64,000 nt of DNA from Archaeoglobaceae archaeon (GCA_027036775.1 JALWDS010000018.1:1-64000); one strand, 5' to 3'. Positions 1-8,593 are shown, counted from the first letter of the stretch. A program made the numbers and translations. The notes: a model not told the origin generated them from the letters alone.

Positions 1-614
1 CAAGGTTCGTTCAACTCTGCAGGGAGTTTTTAGATAAACCTTCAATCGACTTCTTCAAACCGAAGGAAATGGATTTGGACGAGCAAGGGTTTGTTGAAGA
101 GGATAGAGTTGTCGTCGTTGTCGCCTTTGAAAGACCCGACATCGTTGAGGACAACCTCTACCCCCAGCTCGAAAAGGCTTGCAGGGTAATTTTCAACAAC
201 ACGAAGGAGTTCATGCCCTTGAGATTCGGCTACACCGCAGACGACAGATGTTACCTCATACTCGAATACGGAGTTAGGGAGCTTTCAAGGTTCTACAAGC
301 ATATGGGTCCTATTTTCGAGGACGAGGAGAACGTCAGAAGGTTTTTGAAGAGAAACGAAAAGGTGTTTATAGAGAACGGAAGGTTTTGGGCCTTCAAGGA
401 GAGGAAGCACGTTAAACCACAGGACGCGGTCGTCGACGTTATAAAGAAAAACTGGAGGGGGATGGGTAAAGACGTTGGAGCGAAACTGAAGGAAAGGTTT
501 GAAGTTTACGTTGGTAGGGATATACTTAAAATAGATAGTAGAGAGTTTAGAAAGTGCCTGGCAAAAACTCTAAGACTCTTTAAGAACGATCTCGCAAACT
601 TCTCCTGGCTTTAA
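1..614 (+). CDS. cca: CCA-adding enzyme (tRNA nucleotidyltransferase), C-terminal part, cut by window start
   Basis: Adds or repairs the 3' CCA of tRNAs without a nucleic acid template (archaeal class I enzyme). The open frame runs upstream of the ORF-track ATG to the window edge in frame 3 (RFVQLCREFLDKPSIDFFKP), so the ATG at 69 is internal and the start lies outside. The visible ~204 residues read like the tail domains of the A. fulgidus enzyme as I remember it, including PDIVEDNLYPQLEKA, MPLRFGY, HMGPIFEDEENVRRFL and FIENGRFWAF. The catalytic head domain is not in the window. Its 3' end overlaps the convergent gene at 570-995 by 45 bases. The identification comes from family memory of these motifs and is confident; the overlap is read directly. 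Confidence 0.9.
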   Translation, partial: RFVQLCREFLDKPSIDFFKPKEMDLDEQGFVEEDRVVVVVAFERPDIVEDNLYPQLEKACRVIFNNTKEFMPLRFGYTADDRCYLILEYGVRELSRFYKHMGPIFEDEENVRRFLKRNEKVFIENGRFWAFKERKHVKPQDAVVDVIKKNWRGMGKDVGAKLKERFEVYVGRDILKIDSREFRKCLAKTLRLFKNDLANFSWL

Positions 615-995
615 CTTCACGTTCATGGAAAGGCTCTTACCAAAGCACTCCTCCAGAAATCCCAACAGAATACCTCCCCAAGGGCATGCGGTTCCCTCAA
701 ACTCGTAGCTTCCAACCCTTTTTGGACAGATTTTACAGTTCGATATCCTCGCCACAATTTGATTATCCGTTTCTTCAAGCTTCAAATCTCCGAATACTCT
801 CAAAACCCTTTCGACGTCTCCCAAATCTTTCACATTCGACTTAAAGAGAAGTGCAATTTCCTTTCCGACATACTTCCCCGCTACGTTGCTCATGGCTTGA
901 GATCCAACGCCCAAAATTGTTCTCAATCCAACGGAGTATCCTATCACTATTGCAGACTCCAAGCTCGGTGCGGGTTTTGTGTTTTTCCTTTCCAT
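570..995 (-). CDS. Small protein with V4R-like C-terminal pattern, function unknown
   Basis: About 141 residues. The middle has a cysteine motif (CKIC) and the end reads TACPWGGILLGFLEECFGK followed by MNVKLKPGEVCEIVLK. That layout resembles the 4-vinyl-reductase (V4R) small-molecule-binding fold, with Cys-Pro, a hydrophobic helix, then Cys in a terminal strand. The resemblance is pattern-based only. The ORF track starts at 1013, but a TATA-like run (TTTTATATAAT on the minus strand, about 1014-1026) sits some 25 bases before the ATG at 995, which suits leaderless initiation there; GGTG just before it would also serve as a ribosome site. It follows enolase on the same strand with a short gap, so co-transcription is also possible. 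No function can be assigned. Confidence 0.6.
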   Translation of the reverse strand: MERKNTKPAPSLESAIVIGYSVGLRTILGVGSQAMSNVAGKYVGKEIALLFKSNVKDLGDVERVLRVFGDLKLEETDNQIVARISNCKICPKRVGSYEFEGTACPWGGILLGFLEECFGKSLSMNVKLKPGEVCEIVLKES

Positions 996-1026
996 AACAC
1001 CGTTGACACGCATATATTATATAAAA

Positions 1027-2235
1027 TTAGACGAAAGGTAGCTTCGTCATCTTTAAACCGTCCTCTTCGATCCTTATAAGTTCGTTGAGCTTTGCAGTTC
1101 TCTCACCTCCAACGACCCCGGTTTTGATCAGCTTTGCGTTGAAAGCGACACTTAGATGGGCTATGGTGTTGTCTTCGGTCTCACCACTTCTGTGAGAAAC
1201 AACTACGTGCATTCCGTTGTCCTTCGCAAGCTTGACAGCTTTAAAGGTATCGGTTAGGGTTCCTATCTGATTCGGCTTTATCAGAACGGTGTTAGTGGAC
1301 TTCAAATCTACGCCCCTCTGAATTCTCTCAACGTTCGTCACGTAGATGTCGTCACCGCACACCATGCATTTGTTCCCTATCTCCTTCATTAGCTCAGCAA
1401 ACCCCTCGAAGTCCTCTTCATGCAGTGGATCCTCTACGTAGAGAATGTCGAACCTATCAACCAGCTCCGCAACGTAGTTTATCTGCTCCTCCGTGGTCAA
1501 CTTCCTATCTCTGTAAACGTAGAACTCACCGTCCCAGAGCTCGGTAGATGCGAAATCTATTCCTATTCTAACTTCAACGCCCGTCTCGTCTCTAACCGTG
1601 TTTACAGCTTCGCTTAAGATTTCAAAGGCCTTCTCATCCGTTATCTGACAAGCCCACGCACCTTCGTCACCTCTGCACGCAAATATACCTTCCCTCTTGA
1701 AGAGTCTTTTGAGGGTTTTGTGAACCAAAGCGTTCGTTCTCTGTGCGGTGAAGAAGTCCTTTGCTCCAACCGGTATCACGAGGAACTCCTGAATGCTCGT
1801 AGAGCCCTCCGCATGCTTTCCTCCACCTATCACGTTTCCCAACGGATAGGGCAACTCCTTCGCAAATATACCCCCCAAATATTCGTAGAGCGGAATTCCC
1901 AAAAGGTCCGCACCGGCTTTTGCAACGGCCAAGCTCGTTGCGATTGCGAAGTTACCTCCTATGTTCGAAAAGTTATCAGTCCCGTCTATCTCCCTCAACT
2001 TACCATCTATCCCCTCCTGATCGAAAACAGAGTAACCTATTATGGCCTTGGCAATCTTTTCACCCACCTCATCCACCTTGTATGGACTCACAACTACGGC
2101 TTCGTGCGTTCCAGTTGAGGCTCCGCTCGGTGCTATGGCCCTTCCTATCACCTCACCAGCGTAAACCTCGCACTCAACGGTTTCGTTTCCCCTGCTGTCG
2201 AAAACTACCCTAAAAGTAACGTCTTCGATGATCAT
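1027..2235 (-). CDS. eno: Enolase (phosphopyruvate hydratase)
   Basis: Interconverts 2-phosphoglycerate and phosphoenolpyruvate in cytosolic glycolysis/gluconeogenesis. The 402-residue protein has the N-terminal capping motif SGASTGTHEA (about residues 36-45), the metal ligands in IGIDFAST, EDPLHEED and CGDDIYV, the catalytic lysine in LIKPNQIGT, and the SHRSGETED substrate loop. It is slightly shorter than typical archaeal enolases (about 410-430) but keeps every motif. The ATG start is the first in frame and directly precedes the conserved DVTFRVVFDSRGNETVE. It may be co-transcribed with the small V4R-like gene downstream. Gluconeogenic partners tpiA and pgk are elsewhere in the window. Confidence 0.97.
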   Translation of the reverse strand: MIIEDVTFRVVFDSRGNETVECEVYAGEVIGRAIAPSGASTGTHEAVVVSPYKVDEVGEKIAKAIIGYSVFDQEGIDGKLREIDGTDNFSNIGGNFAIATSLAVAKAGADLLGIPLYEYLGGIFAKELPYPLGNVIGGGKHAEGSTSIQEFLVIPVGAKDFFTAQRTNALVHKTLKRLFKREGIFACRGDEGAWACQITDEKAFEILSEAVNTVRDETGVEVRIGIDFASTELWDGEFYVYRDRKLTTEEQINYVAELVDRFDILYVEDPLHEEDFEGFAELMKEIGNKCMVCGDDIYVTNVERIQRGVDLKSTNTVLIKPNQIGTLTDTFKAVKLAKDNGMHVVVSHRSGETEDNTIAHLSVAFNAKLIKTGVVGGERTAKLNELIRIEEDGLKMTKLPFV

Positions 2236-2274
2236 GGAGTTAGTTGAATTAAAATAAGATAAACCTTTTGTATT

Positions 2275-2970
2275 ATGGAAGGTCGAGTCGAGAGATGGAT
2301 AAGGGAGATAGTTAGAGGTGACCTTTGGAGAGAGCCCTTGATATCGTTCTGCAATGCGGAACGAACTGAAATTTTGCCCAAGATCGTTTCAAACCACTTG
2401 ACCGCGGAGGAGATACTGCCAAAAGCGAGGAGCGTTGTCGTTTACTTCATACCATTTACCAAGCGAGTAGTGGAAAGCAACGTGGAAGGTGAAAAGCCTT
2501 CAAAACTCTGGGCTTTGGCTTACGTTAAAACTAACGAATTGATAGAACTCGTGAACGACTACGTTTCGAAAAAGCTGGAAAATCTCGGATTTAGGTGTGC
2601 AAAGGTTGAGCCGACTCACAACTTCGACGAGGTAACTTTGAAGAGCTACTGGTCTCACAAGCACGTCGCATATCTTGCCGGTCTGGGAACTTTCGGGGTT
2701 CACACAATGTTGATCACGGAGAAGGGTTGTTGCGGAAGGTTGGGGAGTTTGATAACCACAGCGGAGTTCGAATGCGGTGAGATTGAGGAGGAGCTTTGCA
2801 TGTGTGAGAGATGTTTGAAGTGCGTCGAAAGGTGTCCCGTGGGTGCTTTGAAGGAGAACGGATTGGACAAGAGAAAGTGCTACGAATACTTGATGAAGAA
2901 TTCGAGGATACACGGATTTTTTGCGGACGTTTGCGGTAAGTGTGCTTGCGTGTGCGACTTCACGAAATAA
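2275..2970 (+). CDS. 4Fe-4S cluster protein related to epoxyqueuosine-reductase family
   Basis: Protein of 231 residues with two iron-sulfur binding stretches near the C-terminus: CMCERCLKCVERCP, the canonical CxxCxxCxxxCP arrangement, then [10 protein letters not shown]. The central SYWSHKHVAYLAGLGTFGVHTMLIT matches the conserved core of QueG-like reductases (GxGxxGxN/H with a nearby Lys/His). It is much shorter than true QueG (about 350-380) and lacks the HEAT-like tail, so it is better called a QueG-related ferredoxin-like protein; archaea do not make queuosine by that route. The end overlaps convergent wtpC by 11 bases. Substrate and partner are unknown. Confidence 0.7.
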   Translation: MEGRVERWIREIVRGDLWREPLISFCNAERTEILPKIVSNHLTAEEILPKARSVVVYFIPFTKRVVESNVEGEKPSKLWALAYVKTNELIELVNDYVSKKLENLGFRCAKVEPTHNFDEVTLKSYWSHKHVAYLAGLGTFGVHTMLITEKGCCGRLGSLITTAEFECGEIEEELCMCERCLKCVERCPVGALKENGLDKRKCYEYLMKNSRIHGFFADVCGKCACVCDFTK

Positions 2971-3934
2971 CTCTGTATCTTTTGATCCTGACCTTGACCT
3001 TGGACCCCACCCTTACGTTCCACCTCAAAACGTCGTTTATCGTTGCGAGTGCCTTCAACCTAATCCCGTCAACGTTCAAAGTCAAATTCGCCGAGAACTT
3101 CATGAAGTCAACGTATTCTACGGTTGCATCCAACCCCCTATCGGAAATGAGAACGTCCTCTGGCCTTATCACGACGTATTCCCCGCGATCGTAATTCAAT
3201 CCCAAGCTTTCAACTTCGACGCACCTGAAAACGTTGTATCCCAAGAATCTTGCCACTTCAACGCTCTTTGGATTTGAAAAAACTTCGAAAACGCTTCCCA
3301 CCTGCTCCACTCTACCGTTCACCATTACTCCCACCCTGTTCGCCAAAGAAACCGCCTCGTCAAAACTGTGGGTCACGTGGATTGCGGTAAATTCAAATTC
3401 GTCGTGCCACCTCCTGATGTCCTCAATGAGTTTGAGCTTCGTGTTTAAGTCCAAGTTCGAGAAGGGTTCGTCTAAGAGTAGAATCTTCGGTTTTACCGCT
3501 AAGGCCCTTGCTATCGCGACCCTCTGCTGTTCACCCCCGCTCAAGGTGTTCGGTTTTCTGTGGAGGAGGTGAGATATCCCAAGGGAGTCCGCCAAGAACC
3601 TAACGACGCTGTCAATTTCCCTCCTATCCACCTTCCTTATCCTTAAACCGTAGGCTATGTTTTCGTAAACGTTTAAATGGGGAAAGAGGGCGTAGTTTTG
3701 GGGAACGTAGGCAACTCCCCTCCTCTCAGGAGGTCTTTCAGTTACGTCCTCTCCTTCGAGGTAAATCCTTCCCCTATCGGGTTTTTGTATCCCAGCCACG
3801 ACTTCGAGCAGGAGGGTTTTACCGGCCCCGCTCGGTCCCAAAAGAACGAAGTATTCACCTCTGTTTACTCTCAAGTTCACCTCCTTAAGGGCGAAATCCC
3901 CCAAATCCTTAGACACTCCTTCGAGCCTTAGCAT
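2960..3934 (-). CDS. wtpC: Tungstate/molybdate ABC transporter, ATP-binding subunit
   Basis: ATPase of the oxyanion importer formed with the two upstream genes. The 324-residue protein has Walker A GPSGAGKT (residues 33-40), a Q-loop near [11 protein letters not shown], signature LSGGEQQR, Walker B ILLLDEP and the switch HVTHS. After about residue 230 comes a C-terminal extension containing [11 protein letters not shown], the position of the regulatory oxyanion-binding domain of ModC-type proteins. The start overlaps the end of wtpB by 26 bases, typical of a translationally coupled operon. Tungsten or molybdenum would serve pterin enzymes such as formylmethanofuran dehydrogenase. W versus Mo preference cannot be read from sequence. 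Confidence 0.9.
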   Translation of the reverse strand: MLRLEGVSKDLGDFALKEVNLRVNRGEYFVLLGPSGAGKTLLLEVVAGIQKPDRGRIYLEGEDVTERPPERRGVAYVPQNYALFPHLNVYENIAYGLRIRKVDRREIDSVVRFLADSLGISHLLHRKPNTLSGGEQQRVAIARALAVKPKILLLDEPFSNLDLNTKLKLIEDIRRWHDEFEFTAIHVTHSFDEAVSLANRVGVMVNGRVEQVGSVFEVFSNPKSVEVARFLGYNVFRCVEVESLGLNYDRGEYVVIRPEDVLISDRGLDATVEYVDFMKFSANLTLNVDGIRLKALATINDVLRWNVRVGSKVKVRIKRYRVIS

Positions 3935-4667
3935 ACCTCAACAACCACCTCAAAACAGCGAAGCTCGTTAGGCTTAAAACTATCAGCACAACCGATATCG
4001 GTCTCGAATACCTCAAACCGAAGTTCTCGAAGTATTCCAAGACGAGTATCTGGGCTGTTTTTGGATAGTATGCAACTACGAGTATGGAACCCACTTCACT
4101 TACCGCCCTCGCAAACGTCATTATCGCACCGCTCGCTATGGATGGGAGGGAAAGGGGTAGGCTGATCGTTAAAAACGTTTTAAGCCTTCCAGCCCCGAGC
4201 GTCCTCGCGACGTCTTCGAGCTTCCTATCCACGGCCAAAAAACCGTCCCTCGCGGAGTTGATTGTGAAAGAAGCAGAAACGAAGAGCATGGCCATGACTA
4301 TTCCCAAGTAGCTGTCGAGTATTGCGTTGGAGAATGTCGTTAGAAGCATTATACCGACAACGGAGTGGGGAATGACTATCGGAACGTCAATTATCCCCTG
4401 AACCAGACTCTTGTATCTGAACTCCCTCCTCGCCAAAACGTATCCGAGGGGGACTCCCAAGGTTAGAGAGATCAGGGTCGTAATCCCTGCGGTTAGGAAG
4501 GTGTTTTTCAAGGCGTTTAAAACAATCTCATCCCTCAAAATTGCGATCAGAGTTTCGATGTCGAAGCACTGATCCACTATAAGCATGGCTATCGGTAGGG
4601 CTATGTATATCAGGAGGAAAGAGCCAAGGATGACGAAGAAAATCTCAACGTAGTCCCTCATATTCAA
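3909..4667 (-). CDS. wtpB: Tungstate/molybdate ABC transporter, permease subunit
   Basis: Integral membrane subunit that forms the oxyanion channel. The 252 residues give about six hydrophobic helices, the first at residues 8-30 ([20 protein letters not shown]). The EAA-type coupling loop, [20 protein letters not shown], lies about two thirds along and contacts the ATPase. It overlaps wtpA upstream by 23 bases and wtpC downstream by 26, making one compact operon read right to left. Similarity to the archaeal ModB/WtpB family is clear from the EAA loop and the neighbours. Confidence 0.9.
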   Translation of the reverse strand: MNMRDYVEIFFVILGSFLLIYIALPIAMLIVDQCFDIETLIAILRDEIVLNALKNTFLTAGITTLISLTLGVPLGYVLARREFRYKSLVQGIIDVPIVIPHSVVGIMLLTTFSNAILDSYLGIVMAMLFVSASFTINSARDGFLAVDRKLEDVARTLGAGRLKTFLTISLPLSLPSIASGAIMTFARAVSEVGSILVVAYYPKTAQILVLEYFENFGLRYSRPISVVLIVLSLTSFAVLRWLLRYAKARRSV

Positions 4668-5667
4668 CCAAGCCCTTCAACTTCTCGGGAACTTTTCCGA
4701 ATCCCAACGGCTCTTCCAAGAACTCTTGATGATTCTTCTCAAAAATCCTCCTCCCCCTCTCGCTCAAAAGGAAGGCCAAGTATTCTTCAGCCAACTTCTC
4801 GTTTTCGGAGTTTTTGGGTATGGTTACACCGTAAATTATTGGACCTCCCTTTATCTCCTTCCTAATAAAACTTCCGTTTTCCACCTTCCAAACGAGTATA
4901 GATACCTTGCCATACCAATCCTTCAAGCTGAAGTTACCCATGTTGATCTCATCTGGAAGTTCCACGTATTTCAGGTTGTGCTGGAGTGCGACGCTCTTGT
5001 ATTCGAAGGCGTAGTCTATACTTCCGCTCTCAAGCAAAGCGATTAGATCGACGCTCTTGTCCCTAACAACCACCTTCCCGTCCGTAACTATCTCCCTCGG
5101 AGATTTTATCTGCATTCCTTCAGCCCTCACGTTTGTGTGATTTTCGATCAGCTCTCTGAATATCGGTTTGTGATAGTATAGATCGGCCAACTTAATTGCC
5201 ATTAATGCTCTGTAACCGCATGGATCGACGTTCGGATTGGAGAATCCAAACCTGACATCCTTCTTTGAGAGGATTTCATACCAGTTTTCAACGTTTATCT
5301 CGTTGCCATACTTACTTCCGTTCGTGTAGCACAGAACGAGCTCGTTCTTAGCAAAGGCTATGTAGAAGTCCGCGTATTTGGGAAACATGAACTTCGGTAT
5401 GAGCCTGTAATCCGCAACCGCAACAACGTCAGCTCTTTTACCCAAATCGGTGATCTTCCTGATTGCCATCACGCTACCGCTCGGTTCATCCCTTATCTCC
5501 AAATCGTATCCCCTTTCCTTCATGTATTCCTTAAACTCCTCGTTCAAATCTTGCAGAGGTTTGGTTAGGGAGCCAGCGTGGAAGATGGTCAGAGTTGCCT
5601 TTTTGGGATGCTGACAACCGCACAAAACTGTTGCAATTAACACCAGAGCTACAAAATACCTCTTCAC
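4645..5667 (-). CDS. wtpA: Tungstate/molybdate-binding lipoprotein of the ABC transporter
   Basis: Extracellular receptor that captures tungstate or molybdate and delivers it to WtpBC. The N-terminus is a signal peptide ending in a lipobox-like VLCGCQ, so the mature protein is probably anchored through Cys17 or Cys19. Conserved WtpA features follow: [39 protein letters not shown] and [12 protein letters not shown], which form the oxyanion pocket. The start is GTG at 5667 with GAGGTGG five bases upstream and a TATA box further up. It is first in the wtpABC operon. The length of 340 residues is normal for the family. Confidence 0.93.
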   Translation of the reverse strand: MKRYFVALVLIATVLCGCQHPKKATLTIFHAGSLTKPLQDLNEEFKEYMKERGYDLEIRDEPSGSVMAIRKITDLGKRADVVAVADYRLIPKFMFPKYADFYIAFAKNELVLCYTNGSKYGNEINVENWYEILSKKDVRFGFSNPNVDPCGYRALMAIKLADLYYHKPIFRELIENHTNVRAEGMQIKSPREIVTDGKVVVRDKSVDLIALLESGSIDYAFEYKSVALQHNLKYVELPDEINMGNFSLKDWYGKVSILVWKVENGSFIRKEIKGGPIIYGVTIPKNSENEKLAEEYLAFLLSERGRRIFEKNHQEFLEEPLGFGKVPEKLKGLVEYEGLR

Positions 5668-5700
5668 GCAACCACCTCGATATGCACGATCGTAAATAAC

Positions 5701-5711
5701 GGTATATAAGC
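5701..5711 (-). promoter_or_regulatory. TATA box of the wtpABC operon
   Basis: On the minus strand GGCTTATATACCG lies about 35-45 bases upstream of the wtpA GTG, leaving room for a short leader that carries the GAGGTGG ribosome site. No clear oxyanion-responsive operator is visible. Confidence 0.55.
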
Positions 5712-5747
5712 CTTTTTATTTATTTTTGTAAAAACTAAAAAATTAGA

Positions 5748-6063
5748 TTAAACCTCCAAGGTAGAGGTAGTGAAGTCCAAGTTGTGGAGGACGTTAAGCA
5801 TTAAAAATCCAACCACAACGGCAACGAAACCTGTTCTACCTCCTTCCTCTACGCGTTTAGACCCATTCCCGGGACGAGAGCGAAGGGTTTCTTGCGTAGA
5901 ATCCCATCATTAGAGTTGCAATTCCCGCTGAAAGTGCCGTGATTACCTCTTTTCCCATTGCTAAGTTGACGAAGATTATACACGCCATAGTCATGAATGT
6001 AGTCAGACCCGATGGGAACACCGTCTTCAAATTAGTTCCATAACTTTCGAAAACCCAGCCCAT
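5748..6063 (-). pseudogene. Decayed AzgA-type guanine/hypoxanthine permease relic
   Basis: This gap between wtpA and tRNA-Gln holds the remains of an NCS2/AzgA purine permease. Frame one gives GLTTFMTMACIIFVNLAMG, the AzgA first-helix signature, then ALSAGIATLMMGFYARNP. After a frameshift at AAACCC the next frame continues PFALVPGMGLNA, and after a second shift VEEGGRTGFVAVVVGFLML, both hallmark AzgA pieces in the right order but with large internal deletions. A last frame reads LHYLYLGGLI before a stop. An intact family member has about 430 residues; here only about 100 codons' worth survives. The ORF-track entry of 68 residues is the first fragment only. Confidence 0.85.
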
Positions 6064-6146
6064 GGATTTTGGTGGTATTATTTAAATTTTAAAATTTTTA
6101 ATTTTTAACGAAACTTTTAACTATCCTTGAAAGTTAAATGGTTTGA

Positions 6147-6219
6147 AGCCCCGTAGGGTAGCGGTCAATCCTGCCGGCCTTTGGAGCCGGCGACCGGGGT
6201 TCGAATCCCCGCGGGGCTA
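6147..6219 (+). tRNA. tRNA-Gln (UUG anticodon)
   Basis: The acceptor arms AGCCCCG and CGGGGCT pair perfectly, with discriminator A. The D arm is GGGT...ATCC, the anticodon arm is CCGGC-CTTTGGA-GCCGG with anticodon TTG, and the T arm is CGGGG-TTCGAAT-CCCCG. The A1-U72 pair is the one expected for archaeal tRNA-Gln recognised by GatDE. No intron and no encoded CCA. A TATA-like CTTTTAACTA lies about 30 bases upstream. A C/D box RNA begins 7 bases after the tRNA. Confidence 0.96.
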
Positions 6220-6223
6220 TTCT

Positions 6224-6277
6224 CGAATGATGAAGGGCTAACGCTCTGATTCGTGATGAAAATACCGAACTGAACAG
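6224..6277 (+). ncRNA. C/D box guide sRNA directly downstream of tRNA-Gln
   Basis: All four boxes of an archaeal methylation guide are present in order and with normal spacing: C box ATGATGA (6227-6233), 12-nt guide AGGGCTAACGCT, D' box CTGA (6246-6249), 3-nt spacer, C' box GTGATGA (6253-6259), 10-nt guide AAATACCGAA, D box CTGA (6270-6273). By the N+5 rule the guides would direct 2'-O-methylation within AGCGUUAGCCCU and UUCGGUAUUU. The C box starts 8 bases past the tRNA discriminator, which suggests a shared transcript. Targets were not identified. Ends are approximate. Confidence 0.8.
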
Positions 6278-6310
6278 CAAGACTTATCTTTTTCGAATTT
6301 AATTTCCTTC

Positions 6311-7099
6311 ATGATCAGAGTTGCAGTAGCTGGTGCTGCGGGTAGGATGGGTAGGTTGATCGTGAAGAACGTCGTAGAGGATGAGGAGCTCGAACTCGCA
6401 CAGGCTTTCGACTTGAGGGAAGTTGGAAGGGATGCTGGAGAAGTTGCCGGAGTTGGTAAGGTAGGTGTTCCGATAACTCACGCAGATGAGATGGAGGAGA
6501 AGTTGAATGCGGACGTTCTCGTTGACTTCACGGTTGCGGAAGGAGCGGTGAAAAACATAAGAATTGCAAGCGAAAGGGGAGTTAAGCTCGTTGTCGGAAC
6601 GACGGGATTTACAGAGGAACACTGGAGTAAAATAAGAGAGTTCTGTAAAAGGGTTCCAGCGGTGATATCTCCGAACTTCAGCGTTGGTGTGAACGTGTTT
6701 TGGAAGCTTGTAGAGTTCGCCTCCAAATTCTTAGGGGATTACGACGTCGAGATAGTCGAGATACACCACAGGTTTAAGAAGGATGCTCCAAGTGGAACGG
6801 CCTTAAAGACTGCGGAGATAGTTAAGGGTGTCGTTGGAGACAGAAAGCTCGTCTTCGGTAGGGAAGGAGTCTGTCCGAGGGGAGATGAAATCGGAGTTTT
6901 CGCTGTAAGGGGAGGAGATGTTGTTGGGGAGCACACGACCTTCTTCATAGGGTTCGGGGAGAGAATGGAGTTAACCCACAGGGCTTGGAGCAGGCAAGCT
7001 TTTGCGAGCGGTGCCATTAAGGCGGTAAAGTGGATATCAAAGATCGATAAACCCGGCATATACGACATGGATCACGTGCTGGGTTTCAAGAGTCCTTAG
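6311..7099 (+). CDS. dapB: 4-hydroxy-tetrahydrodipicolinate reductase
   Basis: NAD(P)H-dependent reductase of the diaminopimelate route to lysine, acting in the cytosol on the product of DapA. The 262 residues begin with the Rossmann motif VAVAGAAGRMGR (residues 4-15). The family signature EIHHRFKKDAPSGTA (about 148-162) carries the catalytic histidine pair and lysine. GTTGF (about 97) is the nucleotide/substrate loop. The ATG is the only plausible start ahead of the Rossmann strand. No other dap gene is adjacent. Confidence 0.95.
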   Translation: MIRVAVAGAAGRMGRLIVKNVVEDEELELAQAFDLREVGRDAGEVAGVGKVGVPITHADEMEEKLNADVLVDFTVAEGAVKNIRIASERGVKLVVGTTGFTEEHWSKIREFCKRVPAVISPNFSVGVNVFWKLVEFASKFLGDYDVEIVEIHHRFKKDAPSGTALKTAEIVKGVVGDRKLVFGREGVCPRGDEIGVFAVRGGDVVGEHTTFFIGFGERMELTHRAWSRQAFASGAIKAVKWISKIDKPGIYDMDHVLGFKSP

Positions 7100-7100
7100 G

Positions 7101-7131
7101 TAAACTATAAGATCAAACATTATATAGTTTA
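7101..7131. repeat. Inverted repeat TAAACTATA-N13-TATAGTTTA after dapB
   Basis: Two perfect 9-base inverted arms (7101-7109 and 7123-7131) begin immediately after the dapB stop. They may form the dapB transcript's 3' hairpin, or a protein site upstream of the histone gene. The arms are AT-rich, and the flanking sequence does not decide between the two. Confidence 0.5.
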
Positions 7132-7216
7132 TTATCAATCCCACGGGCAATGTCACAAACTAACCACACCACTTCCAACATCGAACGGAAACACCATCCA
7201 CTCCCAACGACCAAGA

Positions 7217-7231
7217 TAAAAATTTATATAC
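7217..7231 (+). promoter_or_regulatory. Histone gene promoter (TATA region)
   Basis: AAAAATTTATATACC lies about 40 bases before the histone ATG. A start site about 25 bases on would leave a short leader containing the strong ribosome site GGAGGTGGTGTG. Confidence 0.6.
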
Positions 7232-7265
7232 CAGTTGCGACAAAATAGGATTGGAGGTGGTGTGA

Positions 7266-7475
7266 ATGGCTGAGTTGCCCCTTGCCCCAATCGACAGGTT
7301 GGTAAGAAAGGCAGGTGCAGAGAGAGTTAGTGCCGAGGCGGTAGAAAAGCTGAGAGAGGTTCTCGAAGACTACGCAATTGCTGTTGCAAAGAAGGCCGTT
7401 GAAGTTGCGAAGCACGCTGGAAGAAAGACGGTCAAAGTTGACGACATCAAGCTTGCAGTCGAAATGACGAAGTAA
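7266..7475 (+). CDS. Archaeal histone
   Basis: A 69-residue protein spanning a single histone fold with no tails: [19 protein letters not shown], helix-rich [28 protein letters not shown], then DDIKLAVE. The length and the RKTV-x-DDI loop are those of HMf/HTz-type histones that form dimers and longer hypernucleosome stacks to compact DNA. GGAGGTGG sits seven bases before the ATG, and a TATA box is visible upstream, so expression is probably strong and independent of dapB. Confidence 0.95.
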   Translation: MAELPLAPIDRLVRKAGAERVSAEAVEKLREVLEDYAIAVAKKAVEVAKHAGRKTVKVDDIKLAVEMTK

Positions 7476-7501
7476 TTTTCTCATTTTTATTATAACATTT
7501 T

Positions 7502-8593
7502 ATGTTATATTTGATCCGCTATTCTGAGGTCTTTCTAAAGTCCGAACACGTCAGGAGGCGCTGGGTAAACAAGTTGGTTGAGAACATCAAGAAGGTTATA
7601 GGTGGAGGAAGGTTCAGGTTGGAGAGGGGAAGGATTTGGCTTGTTACTGATGAGAGGGTGGACGAAAAACTGAGAAAGGTTTTCGGAATATCCTCCTTTT
7701 CTCCCTGCATTCACTGCAAGCTTGACGAGTTGGAGAGTTGCGTTCTCGAGTTCTGCGAGGGAAGGTTGGATGATGTTAAGACTTTTGCGGTTAGGGTTAA
7801 GAGGGTTGGAGAGCACGAGTTCACATCCTTGGATGTTGAGAGGAGTTTGGGTTCTTTGATACTTCAAAGGTTCCCCCACCTCAAGGTGAACTTGGAAAAG
7901 CCCGAAAAGACGATCTACGTTGAGATAAGAAACGAGGATTGCTACGTGTTCGACGAGGTGATAAAGGGAGCTGGAGGAATTCCCGTGGGAGTTGAAGGGA
8001 AGGTCGTGTCTCTCATTTCTGGGGGAATAGACTCACCAGTTGCTACTTGGCTCATGATGAAGAGGGGTTGCGAAGTGATACCTTTACACATGGACGTAAG
8101 ACCCTTCACGAGCGAAAGGGCTGTTGAAAAGGTCGAGAAGATAACGGGGGTTTTGAAGGAATACAATCCAGACTTGGAGCTGATTGTGAGAGAGCACGGC
8201 AGATTTCTGAGGGACGTCAAGGAGTTGCTGAAATCGAAGAGACTCGAAAGTTACACCTGCGTGATATGCAAGAGGAGGATGCTCAGGGTTGCAGAGGAGG
8301 TTGCGAGAGATTTCAAAGCCAAAGGTGTGGTTACCGGTGATTCTCTCGGACAGGTTGCAAGCCAGACTTTGGACAACCTCTACGTCGTAAGTCAGGCTTG
8401 TAGCATACCTATATACAGACCTCTGATAGGTTTCGACAAGGTTGAGGTCGAAAACATCGCGAGGGAGATAGGGACTTACGAGTATTCGATAATACCAGCG
8501 GAATGCAAAGCTGTGCCTAAGAGACCTACAACGAAGGCAAACCTCAAAAGGGTTCTCGAGATAGAGGATGAGCTGAGGAGAAAAGGTTATTAA
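7502..8593 (+). CDS. thiI: tRNA 4-thiouridine synthase
   Basis: ThiI adenylates U8 of tRNA and transfers sulfur to make 4-thiouridine; the family can also serve thiazole synthesis. The order is an N-terminal ferredoxin-like part, a THUMP domain (about residues 50-160), then the PP-loop pyrophosphatase domain with SGGIDSPVATWL (about 174-185). There is no C-terminal rhodanese domain, normal for archaea. Cysteines in TCVICKRR and IPAECKAVP match the CxxC plus distal Cys that bind a cluster in the Methanococcus enzyme, so the sulfur route is probably cluster-dependent (inference). It starts 26 bases after histone. Confidence 0.93.
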   Translation: MLYLIRYSEVFLKSEHVRRRWVNKLVENIKKVIGGGRFRLERGRIWLVTDERVDEKLRKVFGISSFSPCIHCKLDELESCVLEFCEGRLDDVKTFAVRVKRVGEHEFTSLDVERSLGSLILQRFPHLKVNLEKPEKTIYVEIRNEDCYVFDEVIKGAGGIPVGVEGKVVSLISGGIDSPVATWLMMKRGCEVIPLHMDVRPFTSERAVEKVEKITGVLKEYNPDLELIVREHGRFLRDVKELLKSKRLESYTCVICKRRMLRVAEEVARDFKAKGVVTGDSLGQVASQTLDNLYVVSQACSIPIYRPLIGFDKVEVENIAREIGTYEYSIIPAECKAVPKRPTTKANLKRVLEIEDELRRKGY

